Source of the DNA: Kosakonia sacchari SP1
GTDB taxonomy: Bacteria; Pseudomonadota; Gammaproteobacteria; Enterobacterales; Enterobacteriaceae
Assembly: GCF_000300455.3 (NCBI RefSeq)
Contig: NZ_CP007215.2
Coordinates: 3,906,001-3,970,000 of the forward strand
DNA: 64,000 nucleotides
Reading direction: 5' to 3'
The number at the start of each line of letters is the position of its first letter. Position 1 is the first letter of the stretch. Position numbers and translations under genes: made by a program. Below, piece after piece: positions 1 through 8,529 of the stretch. The notes under the pieces were generated by a model, which saw nothing but the letters and a program-made list of their open reading frames with translations, ran no database searches and was not told where the DNA came from.

Positions 1-466
1 TATCTATTTCATAACGCGAGCAGAGCGCATCAAGGCTGTTGCGCTTGCCGGGGAACATTTTACGTGCCAGCGCCAGGCTGTCGGTGATTTTGCAAAACGT
101 TTCGGTTTTTGGAATCCCACGGTTCAGCTTGCTGAACTCGTAATCCATAAAGCCGATATCAAACGACGCGTTGTGAATGACCAGCTCCGCACCGCGAATA
201 TATTCAATAAACTCATCGGCGATGTCGGCGAACGTCGGTTTATCAAGCAGGAATTCGTCAGCGATGCCGTGAACGCCAAACGCTTCAGGATCCACCAGCC
301 GGTCGGGCTTGAGATAAATATGGTAGTTGTTACCGGTCAGGCGGCGGTTGATCACCTCCACCGCACCAATCTCAATAATCTTGTGCCCTTCATAGTGGGC
401 GCCAATCTGGTTCATACCGGTGGTTTCGGTATCGAGGACGATCTGTCGTGTAATTGCTGTGCTCAT
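1..466 (-). CDS. dnaQ: DNA polymerase III epsilon subunit (proofreading exonuclease), 3' end outside window
   Basis: Proofreading 3'-5' exonuclease of the replicative polymerase core, which pairs with the alpha subunit DnaE (also in this window). About 155 N-terminal codons are visible; the family is about 243 residues, so the gene runs off the left edge. The start [10 protein letters not shown] is followed by the ExoI motif LDTETTG (Asp12, Glu14), and the [14 protein letters not shown] stretch carries the ExoII aspartate. The ExoIII residues and the alpha-binding C-terminus lie outside. It is divergent from rnhA with 52 bp between starts, so promoters overlap, as in E. coli. An in-frame ATG three codons upstream (473-475) is possible, but the chosen start matches the E. 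coli N-terminus. Confidence 0.97.
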   Translation of the reverse strand, partial: MSTAITRQIVLDTETTGMNQIGAHYEGHKIIEIGAVEVINRRLTGNNYHIYLKPDRLVDPEAFGVHGIADEFLLDKPTFADIADEFIEYIRGAELVIHNASFDIGFMDYEFSKLNRGIPKTETFCKITDSLALARKMFPGKRNSLDALCSRYEID

Positions 467-518
467 AGCGGCCATTTATGTCAGACTTGTCGTTTTAAAC
501 ACAGGAAGTCTACCAGAG

Positions 519-986
519 ATGCTTAAACAGGTAGAAATTTTCACCGACGGATCTTGTCTTGGCAACCCGGGTCCGGGCGGTTACGGGGCGATTTTACGCT
601 ATCGTCAGCATGAAAGATTGTTTAGCGAAGGCTACCGTCTCACCACCAATAACCGGATGGAACTGATGGCGGCTATTGTGGCACTGGAAGCGTTAAAAGA
701 GCATTGCGAAGTGGTGCTCAGCACCGACAGCCAGTATGTACGCCAGGGGATCACGCAGTGGATCCACAACTGGAAAAAACGCGGCTGGAAAACAGCGGAA
801 AAAAAACCGGTTAAAAATGTCGATCTCTGGAAGCGGCTCGATGCGGCGCTCAGCCAACATCAAATCCGCTGGGAATGGGTAAAAGGCCACGCAGGCCACC
901 CGGAAAACGAACGCTGCGATGAGCTGGCGCGCGCCGCCGCGATGAACCCAACTCAGGAAGATGTGGGCTATCAGCCCGAGAGTTAA
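519..986 (+). CDS. rnhA: Ribonuclease HI
   Basis: Degrades the RNA strand of RNA-DNA hybrids (R-loops, Okazaki primers). At 155 residues it equals the E. coli length. All four carboxylates are in place: Asp10 in [11 protein letters not shown], Glu48 in NNRMEL, Asp70 in STDSQY and Asp134 in ERCDELA. The basic handle [13 protein letters not shown], used for substrate binding, is present at about 85-97. The start was chosen at [11 protein letters not shown]; the reading frame is open further upstream to 420, but that part lies across dnaQ. The stop overlaps the convergent yafS stop by a few bases, with no visible terminator between them. Confidence 0.98.
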   Translation: MLKQVEIFTDGSCLGNPGPGGYGAILRYRQHERLFSEGYRLTTNNRMELMAAIVALEALKEHCEVVLSTDSQYVRQGITQWIHNWKKRGWKTAEKKPVKNVDLWKRLDAALSQHQIRWEWVKGHAGHPENERCDELARAAAMNPTQEDVGYQPES

Positions 987-1690
987 GACTGGCGGGTTGC
1001 GCCCACGGGCTGGCGAACCCGGGGTTTGCTGAGGCTCGATTTCATGGGGTTTAATGTAAGCGGAATGGTGCGTTTGCGCGCAACAATAAGCTGCATACAC
1101 CCTAAAGCCGGTAAATGCGTGCTAAGCAGTTTCCCGCCCTGTTTCGTCCAGGGCAGGACGCGAAAGCGGCTATAATGTAACACCTCGAAATTGAGCAACG
1201 ATAACCAGTCAAACTGGCGCATCAGGGTGAACATTCGGCTTTTTACCGCAGGTGATCGGCGCGCAAAAGGAACCGCTTTGCAAAGCCCAAGCAGGCTAAT
1301 CGGGTTAAAACCGCTCATCACCAGCCAGCCGTCGTCAATTAACACACGATCCACTTCCTGCAATAACCGATGCGGATCGGTACACCAGGGAAGCGTATGC
1401 GCCAGCAAGCAGGCATCCACCGATTTCTCTGCGAACGGTAAATGCAGCGGATCGGCTCTCACCTGCGCCGGTTCGCCGCTGAGAGAAACATTGACCTGGT
1501 GGGAAATAGCGCAGCTTTCGGCATTGATTTCCGCGCTCAGATTGCCGATTTTAAGCAAATGAAATCCATACATTTTTGCAAACCACGGCTTAAGTTCTCC
1601 TTCCAGCGCTTCACGATAATGCGCGCCTTTAGGTAAATCGCTCCAGCTTGCAGGTGCGACCAATGTCTTAGGAGTCCTTGCCGGTTTCAT
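983..1690 (-). CDS. yafS: Predicted SAM-dependent methyltransferase YafS
   Basis: Class I SAM-dependent methyltransferase-like protein of unknown substrate, 235 residues (E. coli about 240). The segment [18 protein letters not shown] at about 88-105 resembles the acidic motif II region of the Methyltransf_11 fold, followed by [19 protein letters not shown], the strand and helix typical after it. The glycine-rich SAM motif near the N-terminus is weak. It is divergent from gloB with only 33 bp between starts, and convergent and overlapping with rnhA. ATG at 1690 is preferred over the adjacent in-frame GTG at 1693. Confidence 0.9.
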   Translation of the reverse strand: MKPARTPKTLVAPASWSDLPKGAHYREALEGELKPWFAKMYGFHLLKIGNLSAEINAESCAISHQVNVSLSGEPAQVRADPLHLPFAEKSVDACLLAHTLPWCTDPHRLLQEVDRVLIDDGWLVMSGFNPISLLGLCKAVPFARRSPAVKSRMFTLMRQFDWLSLLNFEVLHYSRFRVLPWTKQGGKLLSTHLPALGCMQLIVARKRTIPLTLNPMKSSLSKPRVRQPVGATRQS

Positions 1691-1723
1691 CACAACCTTC
1701 CGCTACGCTTTGAGAGGTAATTT

Positions 1724-2479
1724 ATGAATCTTAACAGTATTCCGGCGTTCCAGGATAACTACATCTGGGTGCTGAACAATGATGATGGTCGCTGCCTGAT
1801 TGTCGATCCGGGCGAAGCCGCACCGGTATTACGCGCGTTAGAAGAAAACCAGTGGCAGCCGGAAGCCATCTTGCTCACCCATCATCATAACGACCACGTT
1901 GGCGGCGTGAACACGTTGCGTCAGCATTTTCCGGATATAGTGGTTTATGGGCCAGAGGAAACGCAAGATAAGGGAACCACCCAGATCGTTAAAGAGGGGG
2001 ACGTGATCTCCGTTTTGGGACATGATTTTTCCGTCTTTGCCACGCCAGGTCACACTTTAGGACATATCTGTTTCTTCAGTTCCCCTTATCTATTTTGCGG
2101 TGACACGCTATTTTCTGGTGGCTGTGGAAGATTGTTTGAAGGGACGGCAAGCCAGATGTATCAATCCTTTTGTAAGATAAATGCGCTTCCTGATGATACG
2201 GTGATTTGCTGCGCACACGAATATACTTTAGGGAATATGAAGTTTGCGATCAGCATCTTACCGCAGGATCCTGCACTTAACGAATATTATCGAAAAGTTA
2301 ATGAGTTACGTGCGAAAAATCAAAAAACACTCCCCGTAATTCTGAAAAATGAACGGCGAATTAATTTATTTTTACGCACGGAAGACACTGATTTAATTGA
2401 TGTAATTAACCAAGAAACAAAGTTGCAACACCCAGAGGAGCGTTTCGCATGGTTAAGGTCAAAGAAAGATAACTTCTGA
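1724..2479 (+). CDS. gloB: Hydroxyacylglutathione hydrolase (glyoxalase II)
   Basis: Second enzyme of methylglyoxal detoxification; it hydrolyses S-D-lactoylglutathione to D-lactate and glutathione. It is a metallo-beta-lactamase-fold protein of 251 residues, the usual length. The metal ligands are visible: THHHNDH (His53, His55, Asp57, His58), His in ATPGHTLGH, Asp in CGDTLFSGG and His in CCAHEYT. Position 56, which is not a ligand, is Asn here where I recall His in E. coli. The second half is visibly more AT-rich than the flanking genes. RBS GAGAGG lies just upstream of the ATG. Methylglyoxal is also handled by DkgB and possibly YaeR in this window. Confidence 0.96.
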   Translation: MNLNSIPAFQDNYIWVLNNDDGRCLIVDPGEAAPVLRALEENQWQPEAILLTHHHNDHVGGVNTLRQHFPDIVVYGPEETQDKGTTQIVKEGDVISVLGHDFSVFATPGHTLGHICFFSSPYLFCGDTLFSGGCGRLFEGTASQMYQSFCKINALPDDTVICCAHEYTLGNMKFAISILPQDPALNEYYRKVNELRAKNQKTLPVILKNERRINLFLRTEDTDLIDVINQETKLQHPEERFAWLRSKKDNF

Positions 2480-2498
2480 TATTTCCGGGTTGCCTTTT

Positions 2499-2530
2499 AA
2501 AGACGACGCCGTTATCATCGCTCGTCTTTT
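2499..2530 (+). terminator. Possible intrinsic terminator after gloB
   Basis: An 8-bp inverted repeat AAAGACGA (2499-2506) pairs with TCGTCTTT (2522-2529) around a 15-nt loop and ends in a short T run. It sits between gloB and mltD. The large loop and short T tract make this a modest candidate. Confidence 0.4.
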
Positions 2531-2553
2531 AAGCAACTACTATTGACACACAC

Positions 2554-3924
2554 ATGAAGGCAAAAGCGATCTTATTCGCCTCTGTCTTGCTTGCTGGGTG
2601 CCAGGCGTCTAACCACGACGGTACGGTACAACAGCACGCACAGAGCCTTTCTGCAGCTGGTCAAGGGGAAGCAGGGAAGTTTACTAGTCAGGCGCGGTGG
2701 ATGGACGATGGAACATTCGCCGCCCAGAATAACAGTGACTTGTGGACCTCCATTAGCGACGAGCTAAAGATGGGAATTCCGGAAAATACCCGGATTCGCG
2801 AACAAAAACTCAAGTATTTAAGCAATAAGAGCTATCTCCACGATGTAACTTTACGGGCAGAGCCGTATATGTACTGGATAGCAGGGCAAGTTAAAAAACG
2901 TAACATGCCCATGGAACTGGTACTACTACCCATAGTGGAGAGCGCTTTTGACCCACACGCGACGTCTGGCGCCAATGCCGCAGGCATTTGGCAGATCATA
3001 CCGAGCACCGGGCGAAATTATGGTTTAAAGCAGACTCGCAGCTACGATGCGCGTCGTGACATTGTGGCCTCTACCACGGCCGCGCTTGACATGATGCAGC
3101 GTCTTAACCGCATGTTTGATGGCGACTGGTTACTGACAGTCGCTGCTTATAACAGTGGTGAAGGTCGCGTGTTGAAAGCGATGAAAGCCAATAAATCGCG
3201 GGGTAAACCCACCGATTTCTGGTCGCTTTCATTGCCGCAGGAAACCAAGATTTACGTGCCTAAAATGCTGGCTTTGAGCGATATTCTCAAAAACAGTAAG
3301 CGCTATGGCGTGAGTCTGCCAACACCAGACGAAAGCCGTGCGCTGGCGCGAGTCAGACTGAGCAGCCCGGTTGAGGTCGATCAGTTAGCAGAAATGGCCG
3401 GGATTTCGGTGAACAAACTGAAAACGTTTAACGCTGGCGTTAAAGGTTCGACGTTAGGTTCAGCGGGTCCGCAGTACGTAATGGTGCCGAAGAAACACGC
3501 CGATCAATTGCGTGAATCACTGGCCTCCGGCGAAATCGCGGCCGTACAGCCGACCCAGCTTGCGGATAACACACCGCTGCCAGGCCGGAGCTACAAGGTT
3601 CGCTCAGGCGATACGCTTTCCGCCATCGCGGCGCGTCTCGGCGTTAGCGCAAAGGATATCCAGCAGTGGAATAACCTGCGCGGTTCGAACCTGAAAGTGG
3701 GCCAGAGTCTGACGGTAGGTGCAGGTAGCAGCGCACAGCGTCTCGCCAGCAACAGCGATAGCATTACCTATCGCGTACGCAAAGGTGATTCGTTATCGAG
3801 CATCGCGAAACGTCACGGCGTGAACATCCAGGATGTGATGCGCTGGAATAACGACACCGATAATCTGCAACCAGGCGATCAGTTGACACTGTTTGTTAAG
3901 AACAGCGCCACACCGGATTCCTGA
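2554..3924 (+). CDS. mltD: Membrane-bound lytic murein transglycosylase D
   Basis: Outer-membrane lipoprotein that cleaves the glycan strands of peptidoglycan, leaving 1,6-anhydro ends. The lipobox LAGC gives lipidated Cys16. The SLT family 1 domain spans about 100-230, with catalytic Glu129 in VESAFDPHATSGA and the AAYNSGEGRV signature at about 197-206. Two LysM domains close the protein, about 347-389 (SYKVRSGDTLSAIA) and 405-448 (TYRVRKGDSLSSIA). Length is 456 against about 452 in E. coli. It is convergent with yafD, sharing a bidirectional terminator; the yafE gene found between them in E. coli is absent. Confidence 0.97.
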   Translation: MKAKAILFASVLLAGCQASNHDGTVQQHAQSLSAAGQGEAGKFTSQARWMDDGTFAAQNNSDLWTSISDELKMGIPENTRIREQKLKYLSNKSYLHDVTLRAEPYMYWIAGQVKKRNMPMELVLLPIVESAFDPHATSGANAAGIWQIIPSTGRNYGLKQTRSYDARRDIVASTTAALDMMQRLNRMFDGDWLLTVAAYNSGEGRVLKAMKANKSRGKPTDFWSLSLPQETKIYVPKMLALSDILKNSKRYGVSLPTPDESRALARVRLSSPVEVDQLAEMAGISVNKLKTFNAGVKGSTLGSAGPQYVMVPKKHADQLRESLASGEIAAVQPTQLADNTPLPGRSYKVRSGDTLSAIAARLGVSAKDIQQWNNLRGSNLKVGQSLTVGAGSSAQRLASNSDSITYRVRKGDSLSSIAKRHGVNIQDVMRWNNDTDNLQPGDQLTLFVKNSATPDS

Positions 3925-3935
3925 TACAAACCGAT

Positions 3936-3969
3936 AAAAAAGCACCGTTTCCCCACGGTGCTTTTTTTT
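3936..3969. terminator. Bidirectional intrinsic terminator between mltD and yafD
   Basis: Stem AGCACCG (3941-3947) and CGGTGCT (3956-3962) with loop TTTCCCCA, flanked by five A on the left and seven T on the right, so it can work for both convergent genes. Confidence 0.85.
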
Positions 3970-3985
3970 GCCTGCTTGTCGCCCC

Positions 3986-4783
3986 TCAAGCCGGTTTAGC
4001 TGGGGTAAACTCCACCAGCAACGGGTTGTGATCCGATGCGCGCGTCACCAGCACCGACGCTTCCTGCACATTCAAACCACGATAAAAAACAAAATCCAGC
4101 GGACGACCAAAGGCGCGGCGGCGATTGTCATCTGTGAAACGAACCTGTCGCAACGACATATCGCGCGTAAAGCGATAGAGCGCATTCATGCGTGGTCGGC
4201 TCCAGGCGTTGAAATCCCCCGCCATAATTACAGGCCCGGCGTGGCGCATAATCTGATCGCCGATCGGCAGCAACTGCTTGCTGTAGACATCCACGCCCAG
4301 ACTGAAATTCACCGCATGGACGTTCACCACCATCAGGTTACGTAAATCAGGCAGCGGGTACACCGTGACCAGCGCTGATTTCGCCAGCCGTAAAATCGGC
4401 TCCCGCTCACGCAGCGGGCAGCAATAGACCGGATGTGCGGACGAAAGCGTCATGACGCCAGAGGGATGTTGCGGCAGCACAAACGCGGGAACCTGATCGG
4501 CAGCAAGATAGTTAGTGGTCGCAAACCTGACCAGTTCCGGTGTGGTTTGCGCTTCCTGTAACAGCACGAGATGAGCGTCTTTGCCAAAGCTCTGCAGCAC
4601 CGATAACCACTCGGCGCGCTGCTGCTTAAAGATATTCCATACCAGCACACGGATTTTTTCGTCGCTGCTTAAAGGCACACCCGCAGGCAACGCTTTGCCG
4701 ATACTCGCGAAGGATCCCGGCGGTAAAATTCGCTCCGCTGGCTGTCCGGCAACATATCGCATGGCATAGGTATTCTTTGGCAC
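3986..4783 (-). CDS. yafD: Endonuclease/exonuclease/phosphatase family protein YafD
   Basis: Predicted member of the EEP (DNase I-like) superfamily; physiological role unproven. Visible family motifs are [12 protein letters not shown] near residue 45 (strand plus metal-binding Asn), LLQEAQ (metal-binding Glu), [10 protein letters not shown] (Asp and Asn) and the C-terminal [11 protein letters not shown] with Asp-His. There is no signal peptide. The start is uncertain: GTG at 4783 aligns with the E. coli N-terminus (265 residues here, 266 there); TTG at 4795 and ATG at 4762 are alternatives. It is divergent from yafC. Confidence 0.9.
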   Translation of the reverse strand: MPKNTYAMRYVAGQPAERILPPGSFASIGKALPAGVPLSSDEKIRVLVWNIFKQQRAEWLSVLQSFGKDAHLVLLQEAQTTPELVRFATTNYLAADQVPAFVLPQHPSGVMTLSSAHPVYCCPLREREPILRLAKSALVTVYPLPDLRNLMVVNVHAVNFSLGVDVYSKQLLPIGDQIMRHAGPVIMAGDFNAWSRPRMNALYRFTRDMSLRQVRFTDDNRRRAFGRPLDFVFYRGLNVQEASVLVTRASDHNPLLVEFTPAKPA

Positions 4784-5013
4784 TTTCGGCTTCAAACCTC
4801 ATTGATTTCCACACCCGGTTCCCGGGCGGTCATTCAGTTATAGGGATTTTAGCGCACACTTTCAACGCACAATCGGCAGAAAAACCCCCGGTTATGGTTA
4901 GTGAGCGCTTATTAATGCCACCGGCGCCGCGCATGCGTGGCATCACAGGCTTCAACATGGTTAAATAGCTTATGGATGAATAATATCGTTGCAGTGTTGC
5001 TACAGAGGCAATA

Positions 5014-5901
5014 ATGAAAACCACCTCAGAAGAACTCGCGATTTTTGTCGCTGTTGTCGAAAGCGGCAGCTTCAGTCGGGCAGCGGAACGCCTGGGCCAG
5101 GCGAACTCGGCGATCAGCCGTGCAGTTAAAAAACTGGAGAACAAGCTGGGCGTAAATTTGCTTAATCGCACCACGCGCCAGCTCAGTTTAACCGAAGAAG
5201 GCGAACGCTATTTCCGCCGCGTACAAAGCGTATTGCAGGAGATGGCGGCCGCAGAAACAGAGGTGATGGAAACGAAATCCACGCCGCGCGGTACGTTGCG
5301 CATTGATGCGGCAACGCCGGTCGTACTGCATTTCCTTATGCCGCTGATTAAACCGTTTCGTGAACGCTACCCGGAAATCAACCTTTCTCTGGTCTCAAGC
5401 GAGACGTTTATCAATTTGATTGAGCGTAAAGTGGATGTGGCTATCCGCGTGGGGAAACTGACTGACTCCAGTCTGCGCGCCCGCCCGCTGTTCAAGAGCT
5501 ATCGGAAAATTATCGCCTCACCGGATTACATCGCTCACCATGGCAAGCCTGAAACCGTCGAAGAGTTGCGTAATCATGTGTTACTCGGGTTTACCGAACC
5601 GGTCTCCCTCAACACCTGGCCAATTGCTTCTGCCGATGGTCAACTGTTTGAAGCGACGCCGGATATTTCCTCAAATAGCGGAGAAACGCTTAAACACTTG
5701 TGTCTGAGCGGCAACGGTATCGCCAGTTTGTCGGACTATATGATTGATAAGGAGCTGGCAAGTGGGGAACTGGTAGATTTACTGGCGGATCAGCGCCTGC
5801 CGGTAGAGATGCCGTTTAGTGCAGTCTATTACAGCGACCGGGCGGTGAGTACGCGTATTCGTGCCTTTATTGATTTTATCAGCGAACATCTGCCGCAATA
5901 A
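5014..5901 (+). CDS. yafC: LysR-family transcriptional regulator YafC
   Basis: LysR-type regulator, 295 residues. A winged helix-turn-helix occupies about 1-60 ([20 protein letters not shown], then [20 protein letters not shown]), followed by the periplasmic-binding-like effector domain from about 90, containing [16 protein letters not shown]. The C-terminus is shorter than the E. coli version (about 304). No ligand is known. It is convergent with dkgB and divergent from yafD, so its target cannot be told from context; regulators of this family often act on a divergent neighbour. Confidence 0.93.
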   Translation: MKTTSEELAIFVAVVESGSFSRAAERLGQANSAISRAVKKLENKLGVNLLNRTTRQLSLTEEGERYFRRVQSVLQEMAAAETEVMETKSTPRGTLRIDAATPVVLHFLMPLIKPFRERYPEINLSLVSSETFINLIERKVDVAIRVGKLTDSSLRARPLFKSYRKIIASPDYIAHHGKPETVEELRNHVLLGFTEPVSLNTWPIASADGQLFEATPDISSNSGETLKHLCLSGNGIASLSDYMIDKELASGELVDLLADQRLPVEMPFSAVYYSDRAVSTRIRAFIDFISEHLPQ

Positions 5902-5904
5902 CAA

Positions 5905-5929
5905 CAACGGGAGCATTACGCTCCTGTTG
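5905..5929. terminator. Hairpin between yafC and dkgB
   Basis: Ten-base-pair stem CAACGGGAGC (5905-5914) and GCTCCTGTTG (5920-5929) with a five-base loop, in the 37-bp gap between convergent yafC and dkgB. There is no clear T tract on either side, so termination is inferred from position. Confidence 0.5.
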
Positions 5930-5938
5930 AATTCTCGA

Positions 5939-6742
5939 TTAATCCCACTTCGGCGCCAGGCCTTCCGGGCTGACCAGACGGTCATTGCAATCAAGCTTCG
6001 CGATTTCCGCTTTATCTTCCGCATCCAGCTTAAGCGACTGTGCCAGCAGGTTGCTTGCCAGGTTCTCACGCTTGGTCGAAGACGGGATAACCGCATAACC
6101 TTCGCCCATCGCCCATGCCAGGATTACCTGCGCCGGCGTAGCGTTATGTTTCTGTGCGATACGACCAATCACTTCGTCTTTCAGCGCCTTACCGTATGCG
6201 AGCGTCATGTAAGAGGTGATATGGATACCGTGCTGTTTCGCCCAGTCAACGACTTTACGGTTTTGCAGATACGGTGACAATTCAATCTGGTTAGTGGCGA
6301 TATTTTCCGCGCCCACGGCGGCAATGGCCTGCTCCATCAGCGAAATGGTGAAGTTCGACACACCAATCTGGCGCGTCAGCCCCTGCGTTTTTGCCTTCAT
6401 CAGCTCTTGCATAGAGACATCAACTGCCACAGCTGCGCCCGGAGACGGCCAGTGAATCAGGGTCAGATCAACATAATCCGTGCCTAATTTTTTCAGGCTC
6501 TCTTTCAGGCTAGGGATCAGTTTGTCTGCGCCCAGATTTTCGGTCCAGATTTTGGTGGTGATAAACAGCTCTTCACGCGCAACACCGCTCTGAGCCAGCG
6601 CTTCGCCAATGGCAGCTTCGTTACCGTAGATCTGCGCGGTATCAATCACGCGATAGCCCAGCTCAAGGGCATTTTTCACAGAAGCGATAACCGCTTCGTC
6701 AGTTAAACGAAAGGTACCAAGACCGAATGCAGGGATAGCCAT
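5939..6742 (-). CDS. dkgB: 2,5-diketo-D-gluconate reductase B / methylglyoxal reductase
   Basis: NADPH-dependent aldo-keto reductase that reduces 2,5-diketo-gluconate and methylglyoxal-type aldehydes in the cytoplasm. Length is 267, as in E. coli. AKR features: GLGTFRL at the start, [20 protein letters not shown] (catalytic Asp and Tyr), [10 protein letters not shown] (catalytic His), [14 protein letters not shown] and the cofactor-binding [22 protein letters not shown] precedes the ATG. It is divergent from the HxlR regulator at 6945, with a 202-bp shared upstream region containing a dyad. Confidence 0.95.
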   Translation of the reverse strand: MAIPAFGLGTFRLTDEAVIASVKNALELGYRVIDTAQIYGNEAAIGEALAQSGVAREELFITTKIWTENLGADKLIPSLKESLKKLGTDYVDLTLIHWPSPGAAVAVDVSMQELMKAKTQGLTRQIGVSNFTISLMEQAIAAVGAENIATNQIELSPYLQNRKVVDWAKQHGIHITSYMTLAYGKALKDEVIGRIAQKHNATPAQVILAWAMGEGYAVIPSSTKRENLASNLLAQSLKLDAEDKAEIAKLDCNDRLVSPEGLAPKWD

Positions 6743-6875
6743 AAGAATTCCTCTTTCTGATTTCGTAATGTTTCGTTGCGCTGATTATTCCCCGCTTCAG
6801 TAAGGGGAAAAAGAGGCGAAAAAGCAGAGGTTTTTTGCCCGAGAAGCAAAAGTCAGGAATTCAGCGCGCAAAGAT

Positions 6876-6900
6876 AGTTACTTGCATTTTGAAAGTCACT
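6876..6900. promoter_or_regulatory. Candidate HxlR operator (inverted repeat)
   Basis: Left arm AGTTACTTGCA (6876-6886), spacer TTT, right arm TGAAAGTCACT (6890-6900). The arms match as an inverted repeat at 9 of 11 positions. It lies 45-69 bp before the hxlR start and about 134 bp before the divergent dkgB start. HxlR proteins commonly bind such AGTTACTTT-like dyads and autoregulate; the assignment is inferred from position and symmetry. Confidence 0.5.
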
Positions 6901-6944
6901 ATGTCACCGTGAGCGCAGAATCTAATCAGTAACCGGGTCAGACC

Positions 6945-7499
6945 ATGAAAAATGAACCGCTTTGCAACGCTCCCTGCCCCATTGCCCGTAGCTTAGGCCG
7001 CATTGGTGACAGCTGGAGCATAATCATCCTGCGTGACGCTTTTGCCGGTTTCACACGTTTTGATGAGTTCCAGAAAAGCGCCAATGTCGCCCCCAACATT
7101 CTCTCTCGTCGTCTGAAAGAGTTGGTTGATGACGGGCTGCTGGAAAAAGTGAGCTACAGCACAACACCGCCACGCTATGAATATCACCTCACGGCCCTCG
7201 GGCGCGATTTTCGCCCGGTGATCCTCGCCCTGGTGGAATGGGGAAACCGTCACTTCTCGCCAGAAGGCGCGCAAATAGAGTTAGTTGAGCGTGCAACACA
7301 GCGCCCGGTTGAGACCATCCTTATTGATAAAGCAACTGGGGAACCCATCACGCCGGAGAAATATACACTGGTGCCCGGCCCTGCGGCTGCACCGGTTATC
7401 CATTACCGCCACGATTATTTGCTACGCAAACGCGCGGGCGATAACACGCAAAAATTCGCCCCTCTTCACTATGTGAGCCGCAATAATGACGCTCAGTAA
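6945..7499 (+). CDS. HxlR-family (winged-helix) transcriptional regulator
   Basis: 184 residues. The HxlR core is plain: CPIARSLGRIGDSWSIIIL at 11-29, the recognition helix region ANVAPNILSRRLKELVDDGLL, and the wing SYSTTPPRYEYHLTALGRDF. Cys11 followed by Pro sits where YodB-like members carry their redox- or electrophile-sensing cysteine; Cys7 is a second thiol nearby. The tail from about 110 (SPEGAQIELVERATQRPVE and onward) is longer than in minimal members. The stop overlaps the emrA-like start by 14 bp, so it is the first gene of the pump operon. No gene symbol is assigned: I do not recognise an E. coli K-12 orthologue at this locus. Confidence 0.9.
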   Translation: MKNEPLCNAPCPIARSLGRIGDSWSIIILRDAFAGFTRFDEFQKSANVAPNILSRRLKELVDDGLLEKVSYSTTPPRYEYHLTALGRDFRPVILALVEWGNRHFSPEGAQIELVERATQRPVETILIDKATGEPITPEKYTLVPGPAAAPVIHYRHDYLLRKRAGDNTQKFAPLHYVSRNNDAQ

Positions 7500-8529
7500 A
7501 AAGAAAAAGGCACTTACCTTGGTGCTGTTAGCCACAGCGCTGCTCGCCGTTGCGGGTTACGGCGTGTACTGGTGGCAAAGCGGGCGATTTATACAATCCA
7601 CCGACGATGCCTACGTCGGTGGTGATATCAGCGCCATCTCCAGTAAAGTGTCCGGTTATGTCCAACAGATTGCCGTTCAGGACAATATGCTGGTCAAAAA
7701 AGGCAACCTTTTAGTCCGCCTTGATGACCGGGATTACCAGGCTGCACTGGCGAAAGCCGCCGGTGAAGTCGCCGCGCAGCAGGCGGCGCTGGCTGATATC
7801 GCCGCGACGCGCCAGTTGCAACTGGCGACCATTGAAGGCGCAACAGCATCGTTGGCTGCTGCTAAAGCGGTGAGTGATAAGTCAGCCAATGACAACCGCC
7901 GTTACGGCGCGCTGGTGATGTCCAGTGCCGTTTCTGCACAGGTACGGGAAAACGCGGCTGCAGATTATCGCCAGGCACGTGCGCAGGAGAGCAAAGCGCG
8001 GGCGGATAATGCTGTTGCCATGCGCCAGCTGGCTGTGCTTGATGCACGGGAAAAACAGACGCAAGCCGCACTGCAGCAAGCTCAGGCGAATCTTGAAATC
8101 GCGAAATTAAACCTGAGTTATACCGAGATCCGCGCCCCGTTCGATGGCGTGACAGGGAATCGTCGGGCCTGGTCCGGCTCCTTCGTCGGCGGCGGCACGC
8201 AACTGCTTTCACTGGTTCCCGCAGAAGGCTTATGGGTCGACGCTAATTTCAAAGAGAGCCAGCTAGCCCATATGCGCCCAGGCCAACGCGCGACCATTGT
8301 GGCGGATGTCATGCCGGGTCGAACGTTCTATGGCCATGTTCTCAGCGTTTCCCCCGCAACCGGTTCACGATTTAGTCTTCTCCCGGCAGAAAATGCCACC
8401 GGAAATTTCACCAAGATAGTCCAGCGCGTGCCCGTACGTATCGCGCTGGAGGGCGAAGCGGCAAAACTCGGCGTATTGCGCCCAGGGTTTTCTGTCATTG
8501 TTACTGTTGACGAAAAGAGCGCGCAATGA
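7486..8529 (+). CDS. EmrA-like periplasmic adaptor (HlyD/membrane fusion protein)
   Basis: Adaptor linking an inner-membrane MFS exporter to an outer-membrane channel; 347 residues. One N-terminal membrane anchor spans about 9-29 after a KKKK cluster. The lipoyl-like half motif GYVQQIAVQDNMLVKKGNLL at about 56-75 is followed by an Ala/Gln-rich coiled-coil hairpin (about 85-205), the second half LSYTEIRAPFDGVTGNR and the beta-barrel WVDANFKESQLAHMRPGQ. This matches the EmrA branch. It overlaps the upstream regulator by 14 bp and the downstream pump by 4 bp (ATGA), indicating translational coupling. The E. coli emrA proper lies elsewhere, so this is a paralogous system. Confidence 0.92.
   Translation: MTLSKKKKALTLVLLATALLAVAGYGVYWWQSGRFIQSTDDAYVGGDISAISSKVSGYVQQIAVQDNMLVKKGNLLVRLDDRDYQAALAKAAGEVAAQQAALADIAATRQLQLATIEGATASLAAAKAVSDKSANDNRRYGALVMSSAVSAQVRENAAADYRQARAQESKARADNAVAMRQLAVLDAREKQTQAALQQAQANLEIAKLNLSYTEIRAPFDGVTGNRRAWSGSFVGGGTQLLSLVPAEGLWVDANFKESQLAHMRPGQRATIVADVMPGRTFYGHVLSVSPATGSRFSLLPAENATGNFTKIVQRVPVRIALEGEAAKLGVLRPGFSVIVTVDEKSAQ

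Noticed and set aside
2040-2479. AT-rich second half of gloB as possible foreign DNA
   Set aside because: The protein aligns from end to end with E. coli GloB as recalled, so the composition shift looks like gene-specific codon usage rather than transfer.
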